A stretch of 64,000 nucleotides of DNA from Rhyacophila brunnea (lineage: Eukaryota > Arthropoda > Insecta > Trichoptera > Rhyacophilidae), in contig JAGYXB010001582.1 of assembly GCA_022495005.1 (NCBI GenBank), positions 1-64,000 of the forward strand, written 5' to 3'. The translations under genes were made by a program, and so were the position numbers. Positions 1-13,067 of this stretch are shown here, one piece after another (the stretch's first letter is position 1; each line of letters begins with the position of its first letter). The notes beneath the pieces are model-generated. The model was not told where the DNA came from and made no database searches. It worked only from the letters and a program-made list of their open reading frames with translations.

Positions 1-1126
1 CAAACTAAACCGCTCTGTGCAAAGTAAATTGATTGAAGGATTTTTTTAATGTATGAATATCTTTGTATTCATTTTTAAAAGTCTTAGTATTATATGAAAT
101 TAATCCTACATATAAGTTTTTTTATGAAAACGTATCAGTGGAGTTAACGGCGTTGTATTAATTTTATTGTTCTCATTGCAATTAAACATTTAACTTGACC
201 GCTAGATAATTTTTCAAATATATGGGGGTGACATATGTACATTTATTATCTCTATTTACGATTCATTGTAAAATATGTACACACGTATTGTTTTAATTGC
301 GGGGAAATGATTTCGCCAATTACACAAATGTGCACCCAAAATCCGATACAATATAATATGCATGATTTTTTAGTAGGTACCTATCGCGTTATACCGTTTA
401 TCAGAAGCCTAGACCGTTGGATAGTCTAATATCTGGGAAGTAAAATAATCCTAAAAATATATCTACGTGCGCCATTCACATAGATGTAGTAAATAAACAG
501 TGTTAATTAACAGTGTTTCTAAATACAGAAATAGTTTTCCAAAGAATATAAGCGTCTTCAAAGAATCAACGATGAAAATTTCTAAAGGCATGTTTAAGAT
601 TACTGTGTTTTCAATCGAACTATATTTTGGATTTGGAAACTGAATACGTTTGTGAAATGTTTACCTAACGTTGGTAATATAAATTAAGATTAGGTATATT
701 TCCAGTAGCATGTCCGATCCTAAGAAGATCATATGGCCCTCCACAAAGTAGAGGTTTGTATTAACAGATTTTTTGATTTTACGAGAAATGGATGTTAACC
801 ACTTGCTCAACACATCCGGTCAATACTTAGATTCCAAACACACATTGAAAAAAATGTGTATTTGCCCTAGACCCAGGATTCGAACCTGGGACCCGCGGCA
901 TTATAAGCCGATGGCTAAACCGCTCGGCTATCGGAGTAGGCATGTTTAATCCCAGGATCGGCTTGTGTTTGGCGATCGTCGGCGGAATGAATTGGCGGAG
1001 TGTGACAAATATTTTAAACATTAATTAAACTAATATATGTAACTTCTTCAACCCCGTCATCACCGACCACGTAAGTGTTTTTGAAAACACACAAGCACTG
1101 GGACCAAATATACCTCTCTTTCTCAC
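1..1126. other. Left-edge intron of the Ir93a-like gene
   Basis: No further receptor exon can be recognised between the donor at 1126 and the left edge. The stretch is AT-rich and holds only a tRNA-derived SINE at about 710-949. The next Ir93a exon is therefore expected to lie outside the window. Confidence 0.6.
710..949 (-). repeat. tRNA-derived SINE (copy 1)
   Basis: Read on the minus strand, the head has an A-box-like stretch (TAGCCGAGCGGTTTAG) and a perfect B box (GGTTCGAATCC). The body begins GGCAAATACACAT, and the tail has the hairpin-like CTTTGTGGAGGGCCATATG followed by GGATCGGACATG. The same head, body and tail recur at 13068 and 36959, which makes this a dispersed family. The acceptor stem is not well paired and a long tail follows, so this is a SINE and not a working tRNA gene. 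Confidence 0.75.
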
Positions 1127-4100
1127 CTGACACGTAGGATCGTTACTCGTAATATTATAAGCTATCGCCACATTTTCTCCCTCGCTCATGATGTTCGCAA
1201 AAGCGGTAATGTTGTCGTGGTGGGCGTCGGTGTCAGAGATGAAGTACAGCCACTGCGCCTTCGGATGGACCATGCGGCGTGACTTTGCCACGTGCATGAC
1301 CGACGACATTACGTCTGTCGTTACTATCACGGCAAAGTTTTCACCTGTGTGATAATCGAGATGTGTCGGATGATTAAATGCAATTATTCAATTTAACTAA
1401 AAGGTAAATAACTACTTAAATAAATAATGAATTTCGTTTTTTTAATCCATGTTCATTTCTAAGAGAAACATCTGGGCCTCCACAGAGTGACGGTTGTTGG
1501 AACTAGAGTTGGATTTCGGGAATTCTCGAGAATTTTCGAGATTTTAAATCCCGAATCTCGAGAATTAAAATTTTTAATATTTCGGGAAATCCCGGATCTC
1601 GAGAATCTTTTCTCGGGATTCGGGATTTCTTTATTATCAAATATTAACTGAAAACACGATTTTCTATACGAAAAAACTGGACAGGAAAAGACTGGTCGGG
1701 GCATTTAACACAATTAAGCCAACGTCGACTCAAAATGAGCGCAATTTTTGCAACATCAGGGAATTGTGTCTCAAAGGCGTACGCGATTGTCAGAGGCAGC
1801 GATTGCAGCTTTTTGAAATCCTATTTTAATAAGTAATGTTTTCCTACTTCTATTTTGTTTGTCTTCTTACATAAATAAAAAAAATCATATTTTTTTGGAA
1901 TTTGCTGTTTTTACACTGATTTCAGGATTTTTAAAGGTTTTTTTAAATATCCCGAATCTCGAGATTGAGATTTTCTCGGGAAATACCCAACTCTAGTTGC
2001 AACAGACAACAAACAAAATGGTTGTTAGCCATTCGAATTCGACCAACACATTGAGACTCTGCAGTCAATCAAAGCCACATTAATTTACAACATGAACACG
2101 TTTGTTACCGGTTCAAGTCTGCACCAGCCTAAAAGGTGATCTAATAACGATGGCACCGAAGGTTAATAAATATTTACGATGGTAATTTTATTATTAAATA
2201 ATGTGTATGTATATCAAATTAATGTTCAATTCTCTAATTTAATCTAAGTTGAACATTATTGTTTTCGTACCTTAAATAAATACTAGGTGTCGACTTATTT
2301 TTGAAATCTAATAAATTATCACTTCGGCAAAGTGCTGGTCGATAAAAATCGGCTTTAATGCTTTTCTGCCATTTTGTTACTCGGCTTGGAGGTTTTAGTC
2401 AAAGTCTGAACAAAACTGAAACGTGAGATCAACAGAAAGAGTTGTCAAAAATGCTTAGTGACACATATTATTATACTCGTATTATAATTATTATGAGTTA
2501 GAGTGGTATGAAATAAACTAAGGCGTATGCGTAGAATTCACTGCATTGGTGTCACATTATCCGTTTTTGGCTTACAAGTAGGCAATCATCTAAACATTGA
2601 AGTATGTTTTGCTTAAACATTGTATTTGTCTAAGAATAAAATAATATTGTTAATTATTTTTTAATGTAACATAAAGCAGAGAATATTATGTTTTCTATAG
2701 TTCCATACGACCACACTGAAAGCTTTTGGAATCAAGTATTATATTGATGTAATAATGTAAGACAACCATTTTCATATTACTGCGTCCTCTAAACTTTAGA
2801 GAAATTTAGATGAAATCTATAAAATTCAGCGGTCCCAACCTTTTGGACCTCGTGGACCATTAAACTCAAAATCTTGAATCCCGCGGACCACCACCACGTA
2901 TTTTTACTTGTTAAAAAATCGATATGTCAATATAATGATAAAAGAATAATTATAATAAAGAAACTTCTTAACACAGATATTCATTACGATAAATGCAACA
3001 AAATAACATTTTAAATTTCATTTTATTAAAAAAGAATCAATTCAATTATTAAATTAATTTGAATTCTACGTCGACATAGAGGTGCATAAAAGATTAATTA
3101 CAGGTTACAGAAAGATAATCAGTGTGACCTTTGTTGCTGCTTGTTTGAAACAACCTATTGGATTCTTGGTTCCAATGACGTTACTGCAACACGGAGAGCC
3201 GTTTGTATTTTAAGCCGACTGCGGTACTTGGTTTTAATTGGTGAGAATGTGTTTTCACACAAATATGTAGTTGTAAATGGAATCAAAATTTTAAGGCCTT
3301 TTCACTGAACACTCGTTACTCATTTTTAGCAGAAAGCCAAAAATGAGATCTTGATACAGACGAGTGGAATTTACTTTTGAGACCATCGCCACTATGATAG
3401 ATCAATTATTAGGCTTTCTTTTTCTTTTATTTTCAAATTACAATAATTATTATCGATCAGCATGCAAAAAAAAAGAATCAATGACCACTCACAATAGAAC
3501 AATATGCCAAAAGTATGGTGAAGAAATATGAAGCTATAATGGAATATTCTTAAAAAAAACATGAAAAAACGAGCGTGTCTACTTTAGTGGTGTGTCGACA
3601 CCGGCCGCTTCCAAGAATTACAAATAATAATATCAGTGTGTCAATCAGGGAACTCAGAAATAATGGGAACTGAAATATATAACGGGTAAGGCGATAGCAG
3701 GTAACCGACTCGAGTAAGGAAGAATCCGGGCTAAACTTTCACTCGTGTCAATAATACGTTTTACATCGAATACTGCAAGCTGCTCTCGGTTTATGCATTT
3801 ACGCTCATTTAATGTTGGTGTATTACACACACCATTGCACGTGCATAATGCGTGCTTCATTTTCGTAGGACACTCACACATTCAAAATCCTGCTTCACAA
3901 TGCGGCGTTTTGAATATGGCCTATCGGTATTCTATTTATTATCTGTTCTGTGGTGTCAATATTTGGATTTTATTTTATCCCAAACAGCGAACTTAATTCA
4001 ATTTATTTCTTCTTTACACATTGAATATGGGACTGACTACGTAATAAGGCTAAACTTGCAAAAAAAAATATTATAAGAATATAATGAAACTTATCGATAA

Positions 4101-7100
4101 ATACGAAAATTGCAAATACATATATTCAAATTACTCTGCGGACCACAGGTTGGGGACCGCTACTCTAAATTACTAGCCTAGTTCAATTTAATAATGTGCC
4201 GTGGATACACGTAATACACTGCTTTGAGATTGGGGGTTACATGTAAATAATTGTACATAAAACATTTCACCGTGGCACAGTTCGCCGTGAGTTTTCTTAT
4301 CGGAAAGAGATGACCGTATACTATACGGTCTCCAATTTTATTAGATTCTATATGAACATAAATTCAATTTTCATAGCTAATTTTGGCAAAATTCATGATT
4401 TCAAGAATGAAAACCTAACCTAACCTAACAAATAATCCAGTATATCAGCTAAATTTTGTTTGCTGCTGGCTTCCTGTAAAGTGTAAACTAACAAGAACTG
4501 TATTTTATTTAGAGATGAATTTTATATCAGTACTATACGACCCAAAGAGGTTGACATTAATATTTCGCGGTGAAGTGTGATACGGCGAACTGCATAGAAA
4601 CAAGTTTCCGGACATGGAGATTGGGGCGATTGGGCTAATAAATGATAACCAATCTGTTTCTATTTTACAACGTTTTTATTAGCTCGTATTCTTGTTTGTC
4701 CGGTGGTTGTTTGTCCAGTACAAATCTTGCAATCTTTTTAACTAACTTCCCGACTAGCTAGACATTTGAAACTTTTAGAACACGATGCCAATGCATTCTT
4801 TTAATACTTTTAGCCATCTTTAAGCAAAATTGAATTCATTTTCAGTTAATTCTGTTTTGTATGGAAATTTATTTCAGAAAAATCCGTAAAAAGTAAAAGA
4901 CTATTATTGGTTGCTAAGGGAGTGGTCCTAGCAACTAAATCATTAATGTATATCTGCGTTACTATGGAAATCAAAATAAAATGTCAAAATGACATTTCAG
5001 TATTCTATATTATTTGTTAGTTTGTTTTTTATTTTCTTCATATCAAGTACACGTTTGGGCATAGGTATTGAGCATAATAATTCAACAGAAATTTTAAAAA
5101 CGTTGTATATAAAAAGTTCTTTTTATCTTGTAATTATTCATTTTCAAAACCTAGTAAAAGTAAAAACGTATAATTAATTTGAACGTGTAGCGAACGCCAC
5201 AATATGGTAACATGATAATTATTATGGTTAAATAATATTGACGATGACAAACCTGTGAATTTCAATCGCATATTGGATAGGGTTTTGTCTATCTCCTGTC
5301 TCCTCTTGTCATCGTCGTCCTCGTGCTTCATCTTGAAGACTGACACGGCAACCGATGAAACGGCTTTATCGTCCACGTCGGAAGTTAGTGCTTCGATAAC
5401 ACGGCTGACCATATCGCGGTCTGTGTGTGTTTCACAGAAAGAAAACAATGTAGGTACATACCTACTTATCTACTTCAAATCTTTTTTTTTATAAAAATTA
5501 AATTTCAAAATAATTAATAAAAGTGGAATAAGTACTAAAAAAAAAATACGTTTTATTAAATTAAAACAACAATACAATATTTATTCCGAATTCCACCGAA
5601 AAAAATGTTCCTTTGATTTACACCACCACCGTAGTGGGTGTAGTCGTTCTTTTCGCAGAATGTTGCAGATTTTTGGTTTTTTAATATTGAGGTTCTAACA
5701 TATTAATTGAAAATGGACACAAAAAGTATTATTGCCTTTAAATTATACACAACCTACTCAATACAACACAGCCTTATATCTCGTTTATCGGTCTTTTGTC
5801 TATTGCACTCGGTGTACCTACACCATGGCCCCTACATCCTGAAACGGGCCCTCAGGCTAGGGCAGTGGTCGGCAAACTGCGGCTGTTTGGCCCCTTGAGT
5901 GCGGCTCTGCCACATATGCTCTCTGTCATATTTGACATGGCTACAAAGAAGCAGCAAAGAAAATGGATAACCGTATGGAGGATAACCGTAAATACAATGT
6001 TGAATAGACCGAGACTTCGCGTTTATTCAAAACTTAAATGGCTTCCAGACCTGTATTTATGTGTCGGGAAAAATTGACGCATTCAAATTTAGAGAGATAC
6101 TACAACTAAAAACTCGTAATTTTGCGCTAAATATTCTGTCGATGATGCAAGGAAGAAAGCAGCTGAGGAGAAGAGTCAAGAAAATAAAGTTCTGTATTTA
6201 ATTAGGTACTGAATAAAATCTTTCAACAATGTTAATATTGCAAGTTTTGTGGTTAGTAAAAGGATTTCCAAGAGAGGAAATCAAGAGTAAATTGAGAAAT
6301 CGATTTATTGATGAGAACCTGGAATCGTGTTTAAAATTAAATCAACAACATACGAACCTGACTTACCCAAACTTTACAAGGAGGTGCAAGGCCATTATTC
6401 ACATTGAGTTTGTCAGTCATTGTCATGATTCAATTTTATGGATACCTTACTTACAATTTAATTTTTATTAATAAATAAGATCATTATTACATATGATATT
6501 CAGTTTTATTCAGTGTACCTACCTATAATTTAATTAGGACTTTAACTAAACTACCTACGTATATAATTTAAGTTTAAGAAATTTTGCTCTCAAAAGAAAT
6601 CTCAATCGTTGTACTGTTGATATTTGGCTCTATTGACTAATGAGTTTGCCGACCACTGGGCTAGGGTATTTGACGGGCCCCCTATCCACCGCTTAGATTA
6701 AAGGCAGTGTGAAACACTACATTAACGTTTTTCAGTGTGTGTTTAGTTCAAATTGAGGGTACTTATACAGTGAATTATTGGCGATTTTCAGTACGTCATC
6801 TACTTTAATAATGGAGCTGCCGACACATAATAATCAGAAAATATATTGGACATTTATATAAATTAAAATGTTTATAGTCATGAAGTGTAATAGCGCCGCA
6901 GGCGACTTTTTTTTACTATTAAAGCTAATTTATGAAATGTGTTTATCTCATTTATCTGGTCAACCCGACACGCCGGGCCCCCCACAGCCCGGGCCCCCAG
7001 GCTAGACCCCTGTCAACCCTCCCCAGCCATGACCACCACCACCACCGGAATACCACTCCGGAATTCGGGTGGACACCGAGAATTTCATTAGGGAACGGGT

Positions 7101-10100
7101 TTCTAAAAAAACCTGGCATTAGTGTTTCGAAATTTTTGTATTAGAAATTAAAATCTAAGAAATATTACTAAAAAGGGTGCCGGAGAATTACAAATCATTT
7201 TTTGCCGTGTTGTTTGTCTAAGCCCAAGGTATAGTTTATTGGCTTTCGATTTCAATATGTAAAATCATTCTGATGATTTTCATATTTTGGGGGGGGCCAA
7301 GGCCCCCTGCCCCCCCCCCTGGGTGCGCTACTGTCATAATGGCTACCTGAAAGCAACAGTGGGATGAGTCAAAAATACTAATTTCGGGATAATTGAAAAC
7401 TTTAACGTTTGTGCCATCCGAATGAAATAGTTAACTATAAGTACTTACATTTATTTAGATTTTTTCTGCGGTTTATAATAGATGATAATGGTAGGATTTT
7501 TTATACACCATTATTAGCAGTGAGGTATCTCAGTTGTCCCACTGTTGCTTTGAAGTTACAGGACAATTTTAATAAGCGCAACAGCGGCATTTTTTCTTTT
7601 AAATGTGTTATTATAGGATGGTTTTTATTTATTTATAACTTAGAAGCACTTTGGACTCACGTTATAAAATAGAAACACTTCCAGTCTTAATATTTATTCA
7701 GATTTCATAGAGGTTAATTAACATTAATAGAGAATACTTCAAACGGTCCACGAAAATAGATTAACACAGCGCTCGAAATGGAAAAGTTTACGAACCGGAG
7801 CGCTCGACAGTTTTCTAAAGAACAATACATACTTATCATAGTAAGAAGACATAGTTATCAAATTTTATGTGTATTTCATAAAAAAAGTATGTTAGATTTT
7901 CTATTATATGGCCTGTCTAGCTCAGACGGTCATTTTTTTCCACGAGACGGAGGGATAATTTTATCGATTTCATGAACAGGAACGGCGCTTCGGTGCGCTC
8001 CGGTCCATTTCGAGCCCTGGATTAACAAGATAAGATGACTCGCCTGACCAAATAACCAGATGAACTTGCCAAAGAATTTGTTCAGTTCAGGTAGGTATCA
8101 CATTTGACAACTAAACACCACACTTATCACTAAAAACTAATCTCGATAATTTAAGTTGCCTAGTCTCAAAATAGAGGACCTGTATGACCAAAAGGGTCAG
8201 AGCTAATCAGACTATATGACTAGACTGTGAGAGATCTATGAGAGATATCAATTACGGAGTCAGCATAGAGTTAAATCCTAATCCGTCTACATAGTGCTTG
8301 CGGCGTCCAGTCAATAGGCTATAGTATTACTTTTTTAAACTCAATGATTCATTATGTAGGTATAGCTTTTACCAATCGATTGGAATACAAAATCGACTTC
8401 TTTCACTATGAACTAATAAATCCTATATATAATAATACCTATATTCTAAAACATAGAATACAAGAGGGTAATGGAAACTTTTGAGTAAAACATTCAACAG
8501 TGCTGATAGTATCTACTTAAGTAGTTTTAATATACCTACATATAAGCGAATGCTATGAACGTCCTATTAGAAGAAAATATGTTACCAGTTGACAGATATC
8601 GTACAAAAAATACGTACTCAGTGTGTCATCGTGCAATACAATGCAAGCCTTCCAGTCGAAGGCTTTCCTGGTGCGCATATCCAAGGCCAGCTGCGGTAAC
8701 TCTTCACCAGGAGCCACTGTTGGTACAGAGACTGCTCCTCTTCCTCGGGGCAGGCGGGGACAGTCAGCATCAGTTATTGCAAGTAGGGCTACTCGGTCTC
8801 CTGTCGCCACGGAATACAGACGCCAAGTATCCTTGCAAGACGCTACGCTTAAAATTGCTGTCACATCTGTAAAATGTACACGATGAAATACAGGGAAGAT
8901 ATACCTGCAAATTGTTATACCTACACGATATGTTCTATAATTACGATGGCCATTTCTGTTCGTAAAATAAGAGGTCTCTGCGAGTAATTTTTATATATTA
9001 AGCTTTTCTTAGCTGGTATCAATTGAAAAGTTTTTCTTAGGCCAGGGCCACTCCGAAGTGCTTTGCTTAGTGCTAAGCTATGTGCTACGCTTGTCTACTA
9101 AAAATACTACTGCCACATTGCACGCTACGTGCTTAGGTACAAATTCAGTTGACATTTGGGAGCACTCAAGTCAACAACGATATGTCACTCTCAAATCTAA
9201 CGAGAAAGCTACTTATCACAGAGAATTTAAGTTTAAAATTTCCCAAGTCTCAAATTCGAACTTGTTTAGTGCATAATGTCAATTCACCTAGAAGTACTCT
9301 TGGAGAGTTTCAACTTTCTACAAAGAATTTCGGAAATACGATGAAAAGTTTTTTAGTTATTTGAGGATGAACCAGGAAACATTTGACATATTGTTGGGCA
9401 TTTTTGTAATAATTTGTTAGATGTGTTCCATAAAGGCTCTCTTTTATAAACTGCTCCTATTAAAATTTCCGCCATCTTGAAAAATCACTAGGCGACACAA
9501 TAAAATTAACCAACACGTATGTTCACCAGGAGACTAATAATCACGTAGCGAGGCGCGAACTGTGCACTGTGGCCACTCCGATAGTATAGTGTGCGTCCGT
9601 TCGCTAGGATATATTGTCACCTAGCTCGCAGCGCAGCACTAAGCACCAAGCGAGGCACCTACCTGTGTGGCCTTAGCCTTAATAATTCGATTCGAGTCAG
9701 CTTTTACCTACAAATCGAAAGATTCTGGCGTAAACGCTTTTCTTTCTAAATCTATACCTATACCTATATGAAGGTGCTTAGTTTTTTCGTTGTTTGATAG
9801 ATAATGCGCGAATTTTGAAATATGTATTATGTGATAAAAGTGAGCTATTGAAAGAAAAATAAACCTGAATGACATGGCACTAAAATGTGGAACAAATGGT
9901 CAATGGCTATAATGTGTAATTATGGATTGAGGAATAATAGCAGACACGCGCACAGAAATTTGGTTTGGGATTTCTAAAAATATCCATTATCATTTATTAT
10001 TGATTTTATGGCGAATGGAACCTATTATACCATAATATTATTATACTTTGATATAATTACCGTTTTTCAGCGTGATCGTAGTCCAAGAATAGTAATGGAC

Positions 10101-12622
10101 ATTCACACCGCCATGTCTCATCTCTTCTCTCGTCAGTTCCTTCATATATTCTTTTATTCGCTCAAGAGTATCAGAATAAACATCGCCCAAATATTCACGA
10201 TCCAGAACTATTGCTACAAATATAAATAATGGTAAACGTATGTAGTAATTAATAGCAATCAGTGCCATTAAGCAGACTAACAATACTACCGTGGACCCTC
10301 CAAACCAACCAGCCCCGCACCACACTTGAGCCTTAATCGAGCGTATTAAGAGGCCCTACGTTTGTTGTGAAGCATCAGCAGTTGTTTACGCATGGGAATG
10401 TCTCAGGAGCAGATACACAAGTCTTGGTCACACTCTCAAGTGAACTTTGACTGAGTTTACTGAAAGACGTAATTTAATAAATAAAAAAGTGGCATCGGAG
10501 AGAAAGGCGCGGAGACAGAAATAAATGAATTTAATGATATATAAAATACGTAAAACAATGCTAAAATAATACGGACAAAGAAACTAGGTATGTGAAAAGA
10601 TCTTCAAGTCCAAGCTCATATAGCTTAGCAGCGAATCCACCATGGCCTGTCAAAAACTGACTAGTGTAGTCAATTTTATTGGTTATCTCCAATCGCATTG
10701 CATATTCGAAAAGAACAAATATGTTTGTCTGCCCTTTGGTAGAAGTATCCCACTTTCGTTGACAGACTTCGACGCCGCATCCAGAGACATAAGACGTATT
10801 GTCCGCTTCACGAAGTCAATGTCCGCAAATACACGAAATATCTTTAAATTGATAAATACAACATCTACTAATAATTAGAGCATTTCCACGAAACCTACTC
10901 TCAAACAGTGATGGTTTGTGTGGGCTGTGGAGCTGACAGGTTTGGAAGCACTGTTTTGAAAAAAACCGCCGTTACAATAGGGGTGATGAACCTGCGGCCT
11001 TTTAGGGTCTCAAGTGCGGCCTTTTGATTGAATTCAATCCAGTCCAATGAACAGATAGTTGAATTGTATGAAGAACAGAATCTTCGATGTGAGTTATTGA
11101 AAGTAAATTTCCATATGAATGTTGCATTTTTGTGTGATATCATGTTAAATAATGACTTCAATATTTCCTTGCAAGGTAAAACTCAGTGACGCCCTTAGAC
11201 AAAATGCCGCCTCTGAGCAGCGCCAAAATGCCGCCCCATCACCTGTGCACTTGTCGGCAACGTAAGTAAACTAGACACCGCGAACTCGACAAAAAAAATT
11301 ACAGTCCTGTTAAACCTTTTATGTTACTTAATATACCTACAGTGAGCTGAATTTTTTAACGGAAAAATATTTTCGTTATTATTAAGTTTATGTAGCTATT
11401 TATATATATATACGAAATGATTCTCCTGGATTTGCCGCCCTTCGAGAAACTGCCGCCCCCAAGCGACGCTCAATCTGCCTACCCCCACGGGACGTCACTG
11501 GTAAAACTATGTGGAAAAATCTTAGAAATTTCGTAAAAAGCTATCATTTTTAAAAACACTTCTTCAAAAAGATATTTCGGATGAACATTTCCCCATTTCC
11601 CCCAGTTAGTAACATGCTCGGCAACATGCTTCGGCAACTAAAATGCTTTCCTGCTGTTCAACCACATATTGATGTGAATCTACATTCTCCTATCTAAACC
11701 TAATCAAGACACGATTAAGGTCACAATTGACAGATACCCATTTAGAGTATCAACTGAAACTGTGGACCTCTACGCTGCAACCAAATATTCAAATGCTTTA
11801 AGAAAAAGCAGACACAACCTAGTTACTAAAAGTTTGACATTAAAAGCTGTCAAATTAATAAATAGTTTTCATTAATTTTAAATATTTAGGTACCTACTAA
11901 ATACGTGTAAATATGTGTGTACCTACATTTTAAAGGGTAAACCCGTAAATAAATAAATTGCATTGTTTTCCTTCATTTGAAAAATAATGTACACTCATCC
12001 CTCGATTTATTCACTTTTATGCAGTCGAGAAAAAACAAAAAAAAATGCATTTTTTTGAATAAAATATATATTTTTTTAAATCCTTTGGAACCTATCCACC
12101 GCGTAAATTAAGGAATGACTGTACATACATTTTATGTATGTTTTCTATTTTGAGAATTTATAAAATAGCGTCCACCTAAACTCACCTCACGCAAGTGGAA
12201 TATATCAACACCCGAAGCAATTTGGATGAACATAGTTATCGCCCTCCCAATTGGCATTACCAGTGATAGGTTGGTTCTGCACCTTGGGAGAATAAACAAC
12301 TGATGCTCTCCATTTCTAAGATAGTTATCAGGGACACAGGTCAACGCTGCCCAGAATGGTAGAGTTCTCATTTATAATACCTCGTATAAGTCGTATTATT
12401 ATAATGTAACTAGGTAACAAATTAAATTAATATTAACAAAACTGCACATTGTGTAAATTAAGTTGTGTAGGTATTAGATGATAATAATTAATAATAGCGA
12501 TAATCATTTTACATACCTAATGTTGCATTCGCTGAAATTAGTGAGGGAAAATCCTCCGCGCTGTAAACGACATTCTTTCTGAACACGAATAAAAATACAA
12601 TGCAAAGCCGTAATGGCTCCAT
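1127..12622 (-). CDS. Ir93a: Ir93a-like ionotropic receptor, 5' five exons (partial)
   Basis: Coding exons on the minus strand are 12622-12517, 10213-10061, 8866-8618, 5420-5253 and 1344-1127, about 298 residues. All junctions are GT-AG and the split codons join in frame. The start is the ATG at 12622, followed by a hydrophobic signal peptide (about residues 1-21) and the mature start EDFPSLISANATL. Later blocks include DREYLGDVYSDTLERIKEY, HYYSWTTITLKN, ITDADCPRLPRGRG, LHDDTLNRDMVSRVIEAL and WLYFISDTDAHHDNITAFAN. These are typical of the amino-terminal domain of insect Ir93a, a conserved co-receptor. In Drosophila, Ir93a works with Ir25a and tuning IRs in cool and humidity sensing in sensory dendrites. 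The last visible exon ends in phase 0 at TGT CAG; the ligand-binding domain, pore and transmembrane helices lie beyond the left edge. The family match is by eye. Confidence 0.88.
1504..1995. mobile_element. hAT-type MITE with CTCGAGA-rich interior
   Basis: The ends are inverted (TAGAGTTGG / CCAACTCTA). They are flanked by a near-perfect 8 bp duplication, GTTGGAAC on the left and GTTGCAAC on the right. The interior repeats motifs such as CGGGAATTCTCGAGA and CCCGAATCTCGAG near both ends, as hAT subterminal repeats do. It is 492 bp with no coding capacity and lies in an Ir93a intron. Confidence 0.75.
2827..4162. mobile_element. hAT-like relic, CAGCGGTCCC ends
   Basis: The left end CAGCGGTCCCAACCTTTTGG and the right end GGTTGGGGACCGCTA are inverted copies of a common hAT terminus. 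About 1.3 kb separates them, with no recognisable transposase. The 8 bp flanks do not match convincingly, so the pair could also be the ends of two different insertions or an old copy. Confidence 0.5.
5824..7030. mobile_element. GC-rich short element X, interrupted by a hAT
   Basis: The left end (CATGGCCCCTACATCC) and right end (CCCTCCCCAGCCATG) match, in the opposite orientation, the ends and interior of a copy at about 17473-17811. Shared interior landmarks include GGCAGTGTGAAACACTACAT and GCGCCGCAGGCGA. The element is about 400 bp once the inner hAT (5863-6658) is set aside. No coding capacity is seen and the superfamily is not assigned. Further GC-rich hAT-like sequence follows to about 7332, ending GGGTGCGCTACTG. 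Confidence 0.55.
5863..6658. mobile_element. hAT non-autonomous element
   Basis: The termini CAGTGGTCGGCAAACT and GAGTTTGCCGACCACTG are inverted copies. They are flanked by a perfect 8 bp duplication, GGCTAGGG, at 5855-5862 and 6659-6666. The 796 bp interior contains only broken open frames and no catalytic residues could be identified. It sits inside element X, so it is younger than X. Confidence 0.85.
7767..8019. mobile_element. hAT MITE, 253 bp
   Basis: The inverted ends are CAGCGCTCGAAATGGA and CCATTTCGAGCCCTG. They are flanked by a perfect 8 bp duplication, GATTAACA, at 7759-7766 and 8020-8027. It is non-coding and lies in the Ir93a intron between the exons at 8618 and 5420. Confidence 0.85.
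9040..9678. mobile_element. PIF/Harbinger-like MITE, 639 bp
   Basis: The inverted ends are GGCCAGGGCCAC and GTGTGGCCTTAGCC, flanked by TTA at 9037-9039 and 9679-9681. Subterminal repeats around GCTTAGTGCT occur at both sides. The TTA duplication and the GGCY..GGCC termini fit Harbinger-type elements. No coding capacity is seen. Confidence 0.6.
10970..11160. repeat. Possible hAT fragment
   Basis: The stretch AATAGGGGTGATGAACCTGC followed by GGCC..GGGTCTCAAGTGCGGCC resembles a hAT terminus with the usual GGGG-tract and hydrophobic-frame remnants. No matching second end or duplication was found, so this is only suggestive. Confidence 0.3.
11184..11500 (-). mobile_element. hAT MITE, CAGTGACG family (copy A)
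   Basis: The element runs from CAGTGACGCCCTTAGAC to GGGACGTCACTG. It is flanked by a perfect 8 bp duplication, GTAAAACT, at 11176-11183 and 11501-11508. It is 317 bp, non-coding and reversed relative to copies B (13201) and C (16289). The shared interior motifs are GGCATTTTG and GGGGGTAGGCAGA. Copy A lies between the first two Ir93a coding exons, in intron 1. Confidence 0.85.
11992..12121. mobile_element. pogo/Tigger-like MITE, 130 bp
   Basis: The left end CACTCATCCCTCGATTTA and the right end TTAAGGAATGACTG are imperfect inverted copies flanked by TA. The CAGTCATCCCTC-type terminus is typical of pogo/Tigger-derived MITEs. It is non-coding. Confidence 0.5.
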
Positions 12623-13067
12623 TTTCTTTATCGAAATGATATACCATGGTGAGGAATACACATTATATACCTATATAGGCGTTTAATAAATAACACTTGG
12701 CACGTGCACATTCCACATTTATTACTTTTTAATATCCAATTATATTTGTCCGACATCATTAATTTTGCTCGATAATTTGCCGCACCTAATTTTCTATCAA
12801 GATCTTTTACAACGAAGAGGTACAAGAAAGTACGAATGAGCAGTAGGTAGATACTTACTTGAAATTGTGTAGATATTATTATGTAAGTAGGTCTATCTAT
12901 CGTGAAAACACGTAAAAGTAAGGTGAATTTTTGATTCGTCTAAAGGTCAGTATCCATTGAATTAATAATTCTGAGATAGGGAATCAATACTGAATTGTCC
13001 ATCGAAATTAAAAACGAGTAGAATAAATCAGTTTTATTATTATTAGTAGAATAGTAAGTTATTATTA

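Noticed and set aside
868..945. A tRNA gene on the minus strand
   Set aside because: The A and B boxes are good but the acceptor stem does not pair and a family-specific body follows. The same unit recurs elsewhere, so it is a SINE head.
3654..4076. Overlapping frames on both strands as genes
   Set aside because: They are inside the CAGCGGTCCC hAT-like relic, with no conserved motif in any frame.
10901..11161. An 86-residue minus-strand gene
   Set aside because: It lies in Ir93a intron 1, overlaps a hAT-like fragment, and has no splice relation to the receptor exons.
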